A DNA stretch of 64,000 nucleotides from an uncultured Alphaproteobacteria bacterium (GCA_902572735.1 CACGGX010000006.1:1-64000); one strand, 5' to 3'; positions 17,940-27,309 are shown, counted from the stretch's first letter. The notes: generated by a model from the sequence alone, not told the origin. Translations and numbers: made by a program.

Positions 17940-19193
17940 ATGAAATTAATTAAATCCTTAATTTTGTCTCTTGCAGTTTTAGTTGGGTTTTCATCAACTT
18001 CAAATGCTAGAGATATTACACTTTCAATGTGGACGCATAACCAGCTCTATGTTGATTATTTCAATACTTATCTTGAAGAAGTGCAAGCTGCATTTCCAGA
18101 TGATAATATTACTTTTGATTTTCAAGTTACGCCTGATATGGCTACAAACAGTTTAACGGCGATTGCTTCAGGTTCTGAACATACTGATCTTTTAGGAATT
18201 GAGATAAGCGGTTTTGGTCTATTTATGGTTGATGATATTATTTCAGACAACTTTGTACCACTAACAGATATGTACGGTGACATGTCTCAATGGAATCCAG
18301 GAAAAGTAGCTGCTTGGACTCACACTAATGGTGAGATATATGGAATTGAAAGTGAAGGCTGTTATATGGTCTATTACTACAACCCAAGCATTCTTGAAAG
18401 TTATGGTAAATCAGTACCAAAAACTTGGGATGAGTTTATGGAAACTGGAAAAATTTTAGCAAAAGATGGAATTTCAATGATGCTATCTGAGTTAAGATTT
18501 ATTGGAATGTACCAACAAGCTGGTGGTAAATTCTTCAATGAAGATGGTGAATTTGAAATGGATGAAGATCTTTTCATGGAGGTTTTAAAATTCCAAGAAG
18601 AAGCTTTTGCATCCGGAGTAATTAATTATACTACTGACTATTGGGGTCAAACACCTGGTGTTCTTTACAATTCAAAGCAAACTGTAGGAACTATGGCGCC
18701 TGACTGGTATAACAACTGTTGTTTACAACCTACAGTTAAGGATACACAATCTGGTGAGTGGAGAGTTGCTCCTCTTCCTACTTGGGGAGATGAAGGATAT
18801 AAAACTTTTCACTGGGGTGGAACTGGTTTTGCCATTCATAAATCTTCAGAAGCTGTAGACGTTGCTAAAAAGTTACTTGAACTCGCTTACTTTTCATATG
18901 AAGGTCAAATTGCAAAATATGATTTCTTCGGAGGAATGCCTACTTTATTGGCTGCTCTTGAAGATCCAAGAATTGCAGATAAAAAATTTGATTTTTATGG
19001 AGGTCAAAAATTTGCAGAGCCATTTATTTCTGTAGCAGGGTCAAGTGCTGATGACTATCAGCATGTTGGTCGAGCTATTATTGATAGTGTTTCTCGTGAT
19101 TTGACAACATTATTAGCAAATGGTGAAATAACTGCTGAGGAAGCTCATGAAAGGTTCATTTCACAAGTTCAAGATGAACTTGACTTTTTATAG
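17940..19193 (+). CDS. CUT1-type sugar ABC transporter substrate-binding protein
   Basis: This 417-residue periplasmic protein belongs to solute-binding family 1 (maltose/sugar type). A signal peptide (MKLIKS, hydrophobic core, likely cleavage after SNA) is followed by ITLSMWTHNQ, a typical first strand. YGIESEGCYMVYYYNPSILESYG and PKTWDEFMETGKIL form the usual hinge region. The ribosome-binding site GGGAGGA lies 5 bp before the ATG. A strong hairpin follows the stop, then a fused permease gene. The sugar cannot be named. There is no ATPase gene in this group. Confidence 0.9.
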   Translation: MKLIKSLILSLAVLVGFSSTSNARDITLSMWTHNQLYVDYFNTYLEEVQAAFPDDNITFDFQVTPDMATNSLTAIASGSEHTDLLGIEISGFGLFMVDDIISDNFVPLTDMYGDMSQWNPGKVAAWTHTNGEIYGIESEGCYMVYYYNPSILESYGKSVPKTWDEFMETGKILAKDGISMMLSELRFIGMYQQAGGKFFNEDGEFEMDEDLFMEVLKFQEEAFASGVINYTTDYWGQTPGVLYNSKQTVGTMAPDWYNNCCLQPTVKDTQSGEWRVAPLPTWGDEGYKTFHWGGTGFAIHKSSEAVDVAKKLLELAYFSYEGQIAKYDFFGGMPTLLAALEDPRIADKKFDFYGGQKFAEPFISVAGSSADDYQHVGRAIIDSVSRDLTTLLANGEITAEEAHERFISQVQDELDFL

Positions 19194-19200
19194 ACAATAA

Positions 19201-19236
19201 TTTTTTAAAGCAGGGTTTTTACCCTGCTTTTTAAAA
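19201..19236 (+). terminator. Intra-operon hairpin after sugar-binding-protein gene
   Basis: Stem AAAGCAGGG (19207-19215) pairs with CCCTGCTTT (19222-19230) around a TTTTTA loop, and flanking T and A runs extend the stem. It sits 7 bp after the binding-protein stop and 20 bp before the permease start. It should act as a leaky terminator or 3'-end stabiliser. Confidence 0.8.
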
Positions 19237-19255
19237 ATCAAATCAAAATAATAAT

Positions 19256-21082
19256 ATGTCAGTTGTGAGTAATAGTAGAAGATTTAGACCCGAAAAGGTT
19301 GCGCCGTATTTTTTTATATCGCCATTTTATATTATTTTTACAATTTTTTTTCTTTTACCTACCATAGCTTCTTTTATTTTAGCTTTTTACAAATGGAAAG
19401 GTGTAAAGGCTCCTAAACCTAGAGGGTGGGGAAACTTTGAATATTTATTTTTTAAAGACCAAAACTTTTGGGAAACTTTCCAGAATACAGTATTTTATTC
19501 TGCTGGCAGTGTATTTATTACTATTCCCCTTGCTCTTTTATTAGCTCTTGCCCTTAATAGTCATAGTTTAAAACTAAAACCTTTTTGGCGTTTAGTATTT
19601 TTCTCACCGATTGTTACTTCAGTTGTTGCGGCTGCATTAACTTTCAAGATGATATTAAATAGTGAATTTGGATTACTTAATTATGTAATTGGTTTTATTG
19701 GAATTGAACCAGTCAATTGGGTTGAATCTTCAGCAACCTCAAAGTGGTCTGTCATGATGTTAGTAATATGGAGATGGACTGGTTTAACCTGTATTTATTT
19801 TTTAGCTGGACTACAATTTATAGATAGAACTTTGTATGAAGCTGCAAAAATTGATGGTGCAACGGCATGGCATCAATTCTGGTATGTTACTCTTCCTCAA
19901 TTAGCACCAGTTACTCTTTTTGTTTGTATAATTGTTTCTATTGGCTCTTTTCAAATATTTGAAGATGTATTTGTTATGTATAGTGGAAACGATGTTCCAA
20001 CTCACGCTAAATCAATGGTTGTATACATGATGGAAAGAGGTTTCAATCAACTCAAATTAGGTTTTGGTTCCTCTATTGGTGTATTTATGTTCATCTGTAT
20101 TTTAGTTATATCATTATTTCAATTTAGATCATTTGCATCAAATTTAGATCAGGATGCTAAAAAAAGTTTTATTGAGAGAATTTTATCTCCTATCATTGAT
20201 TTTATTGCTAATATTTTTCCAATAGAATCTTCTACTTCCAGTAAAAAATCTTTATCTCCAAAAATTGGTAAATATTCATTAAATTTTATAATAACAATTA
20301 TTGGTTTGATAACACTTATTCCTTACGCTTTCATGCTTACCTCTTCAGTTAAATCAACAGCAGAAATAATGGCATGGCCACCAATAATGTGGTCTAAAAG
20401 TCCTAATTGGGTAAATGTAACAAAATTGTTTACTGAGTTTCCAGCAAGTTTATGGATATTCAATTCCTTCTTTGTTGCTATTGCTGTTACAATTCTAACG
20501 ATCTTTTTATGTACTTTAGCTGGGTATGCGTTTGCAAAATATAATTTTAAGGGAAAAAATAAACTTTTCATATTTATGGTAGCAACTGCAATGATACCTT
20601 TTCCAATTATAATGATCCCTCTTTATGTTTTAGTAGGTAGAATGGGAATGAATGATACCTTATCGGGATTAATAGTTCCTTTTATAGCTCCTGCAATAGG
20701 AATTTTTATGATGAGACAGTTCATAACGTCTGTTCCTGATGAATTAATTCAAGCAGCAAGATCAGATGGCGCTGGTGAGTTTAGAATATTTTGGCAAATA
20801 GTTGTCCCACTTGTTTGGCCTGGTATTGCTACTCTAGCAATAATTACATTTGTTAATTCTTGGAATAGTTTCTTATGGCCTCTTATTATTTTAAGAGATG
20901 ATCTTAATTACACCATTCCTCTTGGTATGACGGAAGTATTTGCGCTGAGTGTTGGTCAGGAGCCGCAGTATGGACAAGCTATGGCTTTTGCAACTTTAAC
21001 AACAATTCCAATTATAGTCATTTTTTCTTTTGTTCAAAAATATTATATTGCTGGCTTATCAGCCGGAGCAGTAAAAGGTTAG
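19256..21082 (+). CDS. Fused sugar ABC permease (MalF-like plus MalG-like)
   Basis: The 608-residue protein joins two CUT1 permease domains that are normally separate proteins. Residues 1 to about 295 form a MalF/UgpA-like half with the EAA loop YEAAKIDGATAWHQFWYVTLPQL. Residues from about 340 to 608 form a MalG/UgpE-like half with IQAARSDGAGEFRIFWQIVVPL and the characteristic C-terminus AGLSAGAVKG. A hydrophilic Ser/Lys-rich linker joins them near 310-340. No stop or frameshift lies between the halves, so this is a true fusion. It acts with the upstream binding protein. The next gene begins two bases after its stop. The ATPase is missing here and may be supplied by the one at 27312-28385. 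Confidence 0.92.
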   Translation: MSVVSNSRRFRPEKVAPYFFISPFYIIFTIFFLLPTIASFILAFYKWKGVKAPKPRGWGNFEYLFFKDQNFWETFQNTVFYSAGSVFITIPLALLLALALNSHSLKLKPFWRLVFFSPIVTSVVAAALTFKMILNSEFGLLNYVIGFIGIEPVNWVESSATSKWSVMMLVIWRWTGLTCIYFLAGLQFIDRTLYEAAKIDGATAWHQFWYVTLPQLAPVTLFVCIIVSIGSFQIFEDVFVMYSGNDVPTHAKSMVVYMMERGFNQLKLGFGSSIGVFMFICILVISLFQFRSFASNLDQDAKKSFIERILSPIIDFIANIFPIESSTSSKKSLSPKIGKYSLNFIITIIGLITLIPYAFMLTSSVKSTAEIMAWPPIMWSKSPNWVNVTKLFTEFPASLWIFNSFFVAIAVTILTIFLCTLAGYAFAKYNFKGKNKLFIFMVATAMIPFPIIMIPLYVLVGRMGMNDTLSGLIVPFIAPAIGIFMMRQFITSVPDELIQAARSDGAGEFRIFWQIVVPLVWPGIATLAIITFVNSWNSFLWPLIILRDDLNYTIPLGMTEVFALSVGQEPQYGQAMAFATLTTIPIIVIFSFVQKYYIAGLSAGAVKG

Positions 21083-21083
21083 T

Positions 21084-22127
21084 ATGGAAAAAATTAAATG
21101 GGGAATTATAGGGCCTGGAAGTATAGCAAATAATTTTGCAGATGGACTTAAAGGTTCTTATTCTGGCCAATTAGTAAGTATAGCAAGTAAAAATGATGAT
21201 CGCCGAAAAAGCTTTGGTGATAAATACGATATTCATCCTGATTTTAGATTTGATAATTATGAAGATATTATAAATTCAGAACATATTGATGCTATTTATA
21301 TTTCGACACCACATACTCTACACGCTGAATGGACAATAAAAGCTGCAGGTAAAGGAAAGCATGTTCTTTGTGAAAAACCAGGCGCTGTAAATTTATTAGA
21401 AGGTAAAAAAATTATAGAGGCTGTAAAAGAAGCTGGAGTTTTTTATATGGAAGGCTTTATGTATCGATGTCACCCTCAAATTCCAAAACTTTTAGAAGTA
21501 ATAAAAAATAAAACGATAGGGGATATCACATCAATTGAAGCTTCTTTTGGTTTTGATATGGGTAAAACAATACCAGCTCATAGATTATTTAATAAAAATT
21601 TAGCAGGTGGAGGTATTCTTGATGTTGGCTTATATCCTATTTCTTTTTCTAGACTTATTGCAGGGGTCGCAACTGGCGAAAAATTTTTAGAACCTAAATT
21701 TATAGATGCTGAAGCGAGAATAGGTGAAACAGGAGTAGATGAAGTTGCACATGCAAATTTAGAATTTAAAAATGGTATCAAAGCTAAAGTCTCAACTGCA
21801 GTTATGGAAAGTATGAAAAACAATGCAGTTATCTCAGGATCGGATGGCACAATTGAGTTACCAGATCCATGGATGCCTGGAAGAGAAGGCGGCCCATACC
21901 ATGCTAAAATAATTATTACAAAAAATGGTAATGAAGAAATTATAGATGTTAAAGGGCCAGAGCATTTGTTTTTCTTCGAAGGAGAACTTGCAAGTCAGTG
22001 TATTGCAAAAGAAAAAACTCAACCACCTCATCCAGCAATGACTTGGGAAGATACATTAGGTAATCTTCAAGCTCTTGATACATGGAGAGAGAAAGTAAAT
22101 TATAAACTACCACAGGATGAATTATGA
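21084..22127 (+). CDS. Gfo/Idh/MocA-family oxidoreductase
   Basis: This 347-residue NAD(P)-dependent oxidoreductase has the nucleotide-binding GIIGPGSIANNFADG near the N-terminus and the family signature CEKPGAVN at about 98, which holds the catalytic Lys. Enzymes of this family oxidise or reduce sugars, inositols and related diols. GFMYRCHPQIPKL and GGGILDVGLYPISFSR are typical of the dihydrodiol/glucose-fructose dehydrogenase branch. It lies directly after the fused permease gene and overlaps the aldo/keto reductase start (ATGA), so the two enzymes are probably made together to process the imported sugar. Confidence 0.9.
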   Translation: MEKIKWGIIGPGSIANNFADGLKGSYSGQLVSIASKNDDRRKSFGDKYDIHPDFRFDNYEDIINSEHIDAIYISTPHTLHAEWTIKAAGKGKHVLCEKPGAVNLLEGKKIIEAVKEAGVFYMEGFMYRCHPQIPKLLEVIKNKTIGDITSIEASFGFDMGKTIPAHRLFNKNLAGGGILDVGLYPISFSRLIAGVATGEKFLEPKFIDAEARIGETGVDEVAHANLEFKNGIKAKVSTAVMESMKNNAVISGSDGTIELPDPWMPGREGGPYHAKIIITKNGNEEIIDVKGPEHLFFFEGELASQCIAKEKTQPPHPAMTWEDTLGNLQALDTWREKVNYKLPQDEL

Positions 22128-23083
22128 AATATGATAGAATAGAAGGAATAAATAAAGACATATCCAAACTTGTTATGGGATGTGATAACCAAGATGATAT
22201 AAATGAAGCTTCAAAGTTATGGGATCACTGGATTGAAGTTGGTGGCAATATGTTTGACACCGCATTCATTTATGGTGGAGGTAATCATGAAAAAGTTTTA
22301 GGACAATGGTTAAAAAATAATAACAATAGACAAGATGTTTTAATACTTGGCAAGGGTGCACATACACCTGATTGCAATCCTGAAGCAATTTCAAAACAAT
22401 TAACAATCTCTCTTGAAAGAATGAACACTGATTATGTTGATATCTATATTATGCACCGAGATAATACTGATTATCCTGTTGAAGAATTTATGGATGTTTT
22501 AAATGAAGAGAAAGAAAAGGGCAGAATTAAAATATTTGGTGGCTCTAATTGGACTATTGAGAGATTTAAAAAGGGAAATGAATGGGCACAAAAAAATGAA
22601 AAACAAGAAATGTCTATCCTTAATAATAATTTAGCTCTTGCTAAGATGATTAATCCTCTTTGGGATGGCTGCTTATCATCTAATGTAAATGAAACATTAG
22701 AGTATCTTAATTCTACTCAAAAATCTCATATGTCATGGTCAAGTCAAGCAAGGGGTTATTTTTTAGACGATAAAACTACAAATGAAATAGAGAAAAAAAT
22801 TTCTGAAGCTGAATCATCTTGGAGAAAGCCTGGTGAAAACTCCAGCGGTCCTATTAGTTGTTATGATAGTGCAGATAATAGAGAAAGAAAAAAAAGAGCT
22901 ATGCAATTAGGAGAAAAAAAAGGATGTTCTGCTCATAATATTGCTGCAAGTTGGACTATCAATCAATCTTTTCCATCATTTGCATTAATTGGACCAAGAA
23001 CAGTAAAAGAGCTTGATACAACCTTGCCATGTCTTGATATAGAGTTAACATCAGAGGAAATTAATTGGTTAAATTTATCTTAG
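22124..23083 (+). CDS. Aldo/keto reductase
   Basis: This 319-residue protein is an NADPH-dependent carbonyl reductase with a TIM barrel. The catalytic tetrad is visible as Asp in NMFDTAFIYGGG with its Tyr, Lys in LGKGAH and His in IYIMHRDN. LERMNTDYVDIYIMHRD is the family's standard central block, and SWTINQSFPSFALIGPRT is the C-terminal cofactor-binding region. It overlaps the upstream oxidoreductase by 4 bp (ATGA) and its 3' end overlaps the convergent LacI-type gene by 9 bp. It probably reduces an aldehyde or keto group on a sugar intermediate; the substrate is unknown. Confidence 0.9.
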   Translation: MKYDRIEGINKDISKLVMGCDNQDDINEASKLWDHWIEVGGNMFDTAFIYGGGNHEKVLGQWLKNNNNRQDVLILGKGAHTPDCNPEAISKQLTISLERMNTDYVDIYIMHRDNTDYPVEEFMDVLNEEKEKGRIKIFGGSNWTIERFKKGNEWAQKNEKQEMSILNNNLALAKMINPLWDGCLSSNVNETLEYLNSTQKSHMSWSSQARGYFLDDKTTNEIEKKISEAESSWRKPGENSSGPISCYDSADNRERKKRAMQLGEKKGCSAHNIAASWTINQSFPSFALIGPRTVKELDTTLPCLDIELTSEEINWLNLS

Positions 23084-24112
23084 TTTAGACTTTTTGATTT
23101 TATCACTCGTTCCTTCATTTAATATTGGCTCAATCAAAGTTGATACTTTACTAATTGGTATATCTTGATCTAAATCCTGTAACATTTTTACAGAACGTTT
23201 TCCCATTTCCATTAATGGGTGAGAAATATATGTAAGATTTTGCGAGCTTAAATAACTATCTTGATCATTAAATCCTACTACGGAAATGTCGTGACCAATG
23301 TTTAATTTTAAATCCTGACACTTCAACAAACACCCTGTAAAAAAACGAAGATGTGAACAAATTATAGCTGTAGGCGGTTTTTTTAAACCTAATAAGTAAC
23401 TTGTTAAAGCTGATCCTGACTCAACTGTTTCAATTAAACTATCTTGATAATATTCATTTGAAAATTGGAGCTGTAAATTTTTTACTGAACTTTCATAAGC
23501 AATTTTCCGTTGAGCTCCATAATTAAAACTGCGATGGACATTAATAAATGCAATTCTTTTATGACCATTATTTGAAAGTTTATTCATCAGAAGCTCTATG
23601 CTTTTCTTGTTATCCAAATCAATCCATGCATGGTCTTTCTGTTTATTTGTTCTGCCCCAAGTTACAAATTTAATACCTCTTTCATTTAAGAAAGTAACTC
23701 TTTCATCATTTTTTTTAATCTTATAAAAAATAAATTTATCTGCTTGTCCTGTAGAAATAAGTTTTTTGAAATAATTCATTTCTTCGTCCTCATTTAAGCA
23801 AAACTTTGTTACTAATTCAGTATTAGTATTCTTTATACCTATAGTAATTCCTGCAAGAAACTGCAAAACAACGTGATCAGGTGCTTCAGGATCAATAGAT
23901 GATATAAAAGAAATTGTATCATTTTTTTTTGATGCTAATCTTCTTGCATTCAAGTCTGGAAAGTAGTTGTATTTTTTTGCAGTTTTAAAAATCTTATCCT
24001 TAGTTTGCTGTGATATATTGTCATATCCATTTAGTGCCCTAGAAACAGAACTTACGGATAAACCAAGCTTTTGGGCCAATACTTTTATATTTATTTTTTT
24101 ATTTTTACTCAT
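23075..24112 (-). CDS. LacI-family transcriptional repressor
   Basis: The 345-residue regulator has an N-terminal LacI helix-turn-helix (INIKVLAQKLGLSVSSVSRA, then LNGYDNIS) and hinge helix (FPDLNARRLASKK), followed by a periplasmic-binding-like sugar-sensing domain. LNIGHDISVVGFND is a typical motif of that domain. It is transcribed divergently from a CUT1 sugar importer. The shared 115-bp gap holds two palindromes with a CpG centre of the LacI class, one of them between the -35 and -10 of the importer promoter. It therefore most likely represses the importer operon, and perhaps itself, until a sugar binds. Confidence 0.93.
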   Translation of the reverse strand: MSKNKKINIKVLAQKLGLSVSSVSRALNGYDNISQQTKDKIFKTAKKYNYFPDLNARRLASKKNDTISFISSIDPEAPDHVVLQFLAGITIGIKNTNTELVTKFCLNEDEEMNYFKKLISTGQADKFIFYKIKKNDERVTFLNERGIKFVTWGRTNKQKDHAWIDLDNKKSIELLMNKLSNNGHKRIAFINVHRSFNYGAQRKIAYESSVKNLQLQFSNEYYQDSLIETVESGSALTSYLLGLKKPPTAIICSHLRFFTGCLLKCQDLKLNIGHDISVVGFNDQDSYLSSQNLTYISHPLMEMGKRSVKMLQDLDQDIPISKVSTLIEPILNEGTSDKIKKSKLR

Positions 24113-24157
24113 TTTTTGCGAATTATCTTTTCATAATTAAAAAATGTTAGTCTTACA

Positions 24158-24173
24158 AGTAAAACGTTTTATT
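24158..24173. promoter_or_regulatory. LacI-type operator O1
   Basis: The 12-bp palindrome TAAAACGTTTTA (24160-24171) has the central CG of LacI-family sites. Its centre is 25 bp upstream of the second site. It sits just upstream of, and touching, the importer -35 box, about 46 bp from the repressor's own start codon. Confidence 0.75.
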
Positions 24174-24200
24174 GACTTGATTAGTAAAACGTTTTACTAA
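24172..24200 (+). promoter_or_regulatory. Promoter of the LacI-controlled sugar importer
   Basis: A -35 box TTGACT (24172-24177) and a -10-like TACTAA (24195-24200) are separated by 17 bp. The strong ribosome-binding site GGGAGG and the ATG at 24228 follow. The -10 overlaps operator O2. Confidence 0.65.
24181..24200. promoter_or_regulatory. LacI-type operator O2 (20-bp perfect palindrome)
   Basis: TTAGTAAAACGTTTTACTAA is a perfect 20-bp palindrome that shares the AAAACGTTTT core with the upstream site. It fills the spacer and the -10 of the importer promoter, so a bound repressor would block RNA polymerase. Confidence 0.85.
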
Positions 24201-24227
24201 ATATTAAATTTTAAAGGGAGGAAAATA

Positions 24228-25472
24228 ATGAAAAAATTTTTTTCAATTATACTTACGTTATTTATACCCCTATCTTTTACTAATGCTTCTAAGGCTGGCG
24301 GTCACATGGAAGCTGAAGTTATTCACTGGTGGGTATCTGGTGGAGAGCAAGCAGCAATATCAAAATTTGCTGAAGCTTGGAAAGATATGGGTGGTACTTG
24401 GATTGATACTGCTATTACAGGCGGTGATAATGCAAGAGGAACTACTGTAAACAGAATTATAGGAGGAAACCCTCCAACTGCAGCTCAGTTCAATATTTCT
24501 AAACAGTTTGTGGATTTGGTCGAACAGGGACAACTTCAATCATTAGAAGAAGTTGCATCTGCTGAAGGATGGAGAGATTTTATCTATCCACCTGAACTAA
24601 TTGAGACATGTGAATTTGAAGGTGAATTCTACTGTGTACCAGTAAATATTCACAGTGCCCAATGGATGTGGATCAACAATGAAGTTTTTGAAAAAGCTGG
24701 AGTGCCAAAACCAAATACTATTCAAGATTTTATTGCTGTTGCGCCACAAATTCAAGATGCTGGATTTATACCTCTAGCTTTAGGAGGCCAGCCTTGGCAA
24801 GAAGGTCTAATGTTTGATGTTGTAGCATCTTCTACATTAGGTTTTCCTCACATGGCTAAACTTTATAGAGATAAAGATGTTGAAGCATTTAGAGATGGTA
24901 AGATGGAAATGGTTTTACAAACTTACAGAGATCTAAATAAGTTCATTGATGAAGGTGCACCTGGCAGACTTTGGAATGACGCTACAGCAATGGTTGTAGA
25001 AGGAAAAGCTGCAATGCAAATCATGGGTGATTGGGCTCGTGGTGAGTTTGCAGTAGCAGGAAAAGAAGCAAAAGTAGATTACGATTGTGTAATTCCTGGA
25101 AAAGAAAAATACGTAGCTCTTGGTGGCGATGTATTTGTATTTCCAAAAAATTCAGATCCAAAAGTTAAAGAAATTCAGCTAAAAATGGCAAGTATGATGG
25201 TAAATCCTACTGTTCAAGCTAATTTCAATAACGCAAAAGGATCACTTCCAATGAGATTGGATGTTGATACTTCAGCTGCTGATGCTTGTATGCAAATGGG
25301 TCTTGAGTTAATACAACAACCTAGTGCAATAATGAGAGAAAATGATGACTGGAATAGCCCAGCCTTCACTTCTGCTTGGGAAGATATTATTTCTGAATTT
25401 AGAAATGATCCTAATTACTCTGTTAGTGCTGCTATGGACGATTTAGAAGCTGTATTAACAAGCGGATTATAG
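24228..25472 (+). CDS. CUT1 sugar ABC transporter substrate-binding protein (glucose/mannose type)
   Basis: This 414-residue periplasmic family 1 binding protein has a signal peptide (MKKFFS, hydrophobic stretch, cleavage probably near SKA). The mature start EVIHWWVSGGEQAAISKF resembles glucose/mannose-type binding proteins (GtsA-like). NIHSAQWMWINNEVFEKAGV and ALGGQPWQEGLMFD are in keeping with that group. It is the first gene of a complete importer operon under LacI-type control. A GC-rich hairpin follows the stop before the permease genes. The sugar assignment is by resemblance only. Confidence 0.9.
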   Translation: MKKFFSIILTLFIPLSFTNASKAGGHMEAEVIHWWVSGGEQAAISKFAEAWKDMGGTWIDTAITGGDNARGTTVNRIIGGNPPTAAQFNISKQFVDLVEQGQLQSLEEVASAEGWRDFIYPPELIETCEFEGEFYCVPVNIHSAQWMWINNEVFEKAGVPKPNTIQDFIAVAPQIQDAGFIPLALGGQPWQEGLMFDVVASSTLGFPHMAKLYRDKDVEAFRDGKMEMVLQTYRDLNKFIDEGAPGRLWNDATAMVVEGKAAMQIMGDWARGEFAVAGKEAKVDYDCVIPGKEKYVALGGDVFVFPKNSDPKVKEIQLKMASMMVNPTVQANFNNAKGSLPMRLDVDTSAADACMQMGLELIQQPSAIMRENDDWNSPAFTSAWEDIISEFRNDPNYSVSAAMDDLEAVLTSGL

Positions 25473-25484
25473 TATAAATTTGTT

Positions 25485-25506
25485 AAGGCAGGATTTATCC
25501 TGCCTT
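25485..25506 (+). terminator. Intra-operon hairpin after sugar-binding-protein gene
   Basis: AAGGCAGGA (25485-25493) and TCCTGCCTT (25498-25506) form a perfect 9-bp stem with a TTTA loop. No clear T run follows, so it is more likely an mRNA-stabilising hairpin or weak terminator than a full stop. It lies between the binding protein and first permease genes. Confidence 0.7.
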
Positions 25507-25531
25507 AGTTAAATTACTTTTTAAATTTCCA

Positions 25532-26413
25532 ATGTATTATTTAACAAAAAACTTGGCATCTAAAATCTCTTTACTGCCAATGATAATTATTTCTTTAACT
25601 GTATTTGTTGGGTGTATCATATATTCATTTATTTATTCATTAACTGGATCAAAACTTATTCCTGCTTTAAATTATGTAGGCTTTCAACAATACGAGAGAT
25701 TATTTAAAAGTAGAAAGTGGGATGTAGCTGTAGAAAATATATTTATTTATGGTTTTGTCTTTACAATTGGATGTTTAGTAATTGGTTTTTTATTAGCTGT
25801 ATTAATAGATCAAAAAATTCGAGGTGAAAGTTTATTTAGAACAATTTTTTTATATCCATATGCAATGTCCTTTGTAGTAACGGGATTAGTATGGAAGTGG
25901 GTTTTGAATCCCACTTTTGGACTTGAGCATTCAATGCACTTATGGGGATTTGATTGGTTCAAACTTGACTGGTTAGTAAATAGAGAATTAGCAATTTATG
26001 CAGTTTGTATTGCAGCAGTATGGCAAGGCGCAGGTTTTGTTATGGTTCTTATGCTTGCAGGATTAAGAGGAATTGATGAAGATATTTGGAAATCACTTAG
26101 TATTGAAGGTATTCCAAAATGGAGATCATATTTATTTGTAATACTTCCTATGATAAGACCAATGGTTGTAACATCCATAGTCTTAATAGCTGCAGGAGTC
26201 GTAAAAGTTTACGATTTAATTTTAGCATTAACATCAGGCGGACCTGGTTACGCAACTACTACACCTGCTATGTATGTAATGGAGAATTTTTTTAGTAGAG
26301 CAAATTTAGGTCAAGCTTTTGCAGCATCAATTATTATGTTTATTAGTGTTGTTTGTATCCTTGCTCCTTGGGCATACTATGAATTTTATTTTAGGAATAA
26401 GGAAGCAAAATAG
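25532..26413 (+). CDS. CUT1 sugar ABC permease, MalF-like
   Basis: This 293-residue inner-membrane permease has about six hydrophobic segments. The ATPase-docking EAA loop is at EDIWKSLSIEGIPKWRSYLF, followed by VILPMIRP. FVVTGLVWKWVLNP and SGGPGYATTTPAMYVM are typical of the glucose/mannose and related CUT1 permeases. The 3' end overlaps the second permease gene, and both follow the binding protein. It forms the channel with the next gene product. Confidence 0.92.
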   Translation: MYYLTKNLASKISLLPMIIISLTVFVGCIIYSFIYSLTGSKLIPALNYVGFQQYERLFKSRKWDVAVENIFIYGFVFTIGCLVIGFLLAVLIDQKIRGESLFRTIFLYPYAMSFVVTGLVWKWVLNPTFGLEHSMHLWGFDWFKLDWLVNRELAIYAVCIAAVWQGAGFVMVLMLAGLRGIDEDIWKSLSIEGIPKWRSYLFVILPMIRPMVVTSIVLIAAGVVKVYDLILALTSGGPGYATTTPAMYVMENFFSRANLGQAFAASIIMFISVVCILAPWAYYEFYFRNKEAK

Positions 26414-27309
26414 TGAATATGAATACCAATAATTTTCAACCAAATGGACCGCGACCAAAACATTTAACAATTGGAAGAATAGGGATGTATTGTTTTATTT
26501 TTATGTGTGCCTTATTTTTTCTAATGCCTTTATACGTAATGATTGTAACATCATTAAAAGATATGGATGAAATTAGATCTGGAAATTTATTATATATTCC
26601 AAAAGTACTCAGTTTTTATGCTTGGCCAAAAGCATGGTCTGAAGCTTGTACAGGTTTTGTCTGTGAAGGTTTAAAACCTGGTTTAATAAATTCAATTAAA
26701 ATTACAGTTCCTAGCGTGATAGTATCCGTTTCACTTGGCGCAATAAATGGATATGCTCTGGCATTTTGGCGTTTTAAAGGTGCTTATTTTTTCTTTGGTC
26801 TTTGTCTATTTGGAGCATTTATTCCTTATCAAGTTATGGTTTATCCTTTGTTGAAGATTGAGAGTGCAATTGGAATTTATTCTTCTCTGCCAGGAATAAT
26901 TCTTGTTCATACTATTTTTGGTATGCCTATACTAACACTTATTTTCAGAAACTTTTATGCTAGCCTTCCAATAGATCTTTTTAAAGCAGCCAGAATAGAT
27001 GGAGGTAATTTTATAAAAATATTCTTCTATGTAATAATTCCAATGTCTACGCCTATAACTATAGTAGCTGTCATTCTTCAAGTTACAGGAATTTGGAATG
27101 ATTTTCTTCTTGGGTTAGTTTTTGCTGGCAGAGATAATCAACCAATGACAGTACAATTAAATAACATTGTTCAAGTAGATTACGGTGTAGCAGAGTACAA
27201 TGTAGATATGGCTGCAACAATTTTAACTTCTCTAGTACCTCTTTTTGTATACTTTATTTCTGGAAGATGGTTTGTGCGTGGAATAGCAGCTGGGGCAATA
27301 AAGGGGTGA
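26413..27309 (+). CDS. CUT1 sugar ABC permease, MalG-like
   Basis: This 298-residue permease pairs with the previous one. The EAA loop reads DLFKAARIDGGNFIKIFFYVIIP, and the C-terminus WFVRGIAAGAIKG is diagnostic of MalG-type subunits. The GTG at 26413 overlaps the upstream TAG stop; an ATG two codons later (26419) is an equally good start and would shorten the protein by two residues. The stop is 2 bp before the ATPase start. Confidence 0.92.
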   Translation: MNMNTNNFQPNGPRPKHLTIGRIGMYCFIFMCALFFLMPLYVMIVTSLKDMDEIRSGNLLYIPKVLSFYAWPKAWSEACTGFVCEGLKPGLINSIKITVPSVIVSVSLGAINGYALAFWRFKGAYFFFGLCLFGAFIPYQVMVYPLLKIESAIGIYSSLPGIILVHTIFGMPILTLIFRNFYASLPIDLFKAARIDGGNFIKIFFYVIIPMSTPITIVAVILQVTGIWNDFLLGLVFAGRDNQPMTVQLNNIVQVDYGVAEYNVDMAATILTSLVPLFVYFISGRWFVRGIAAGAIKG

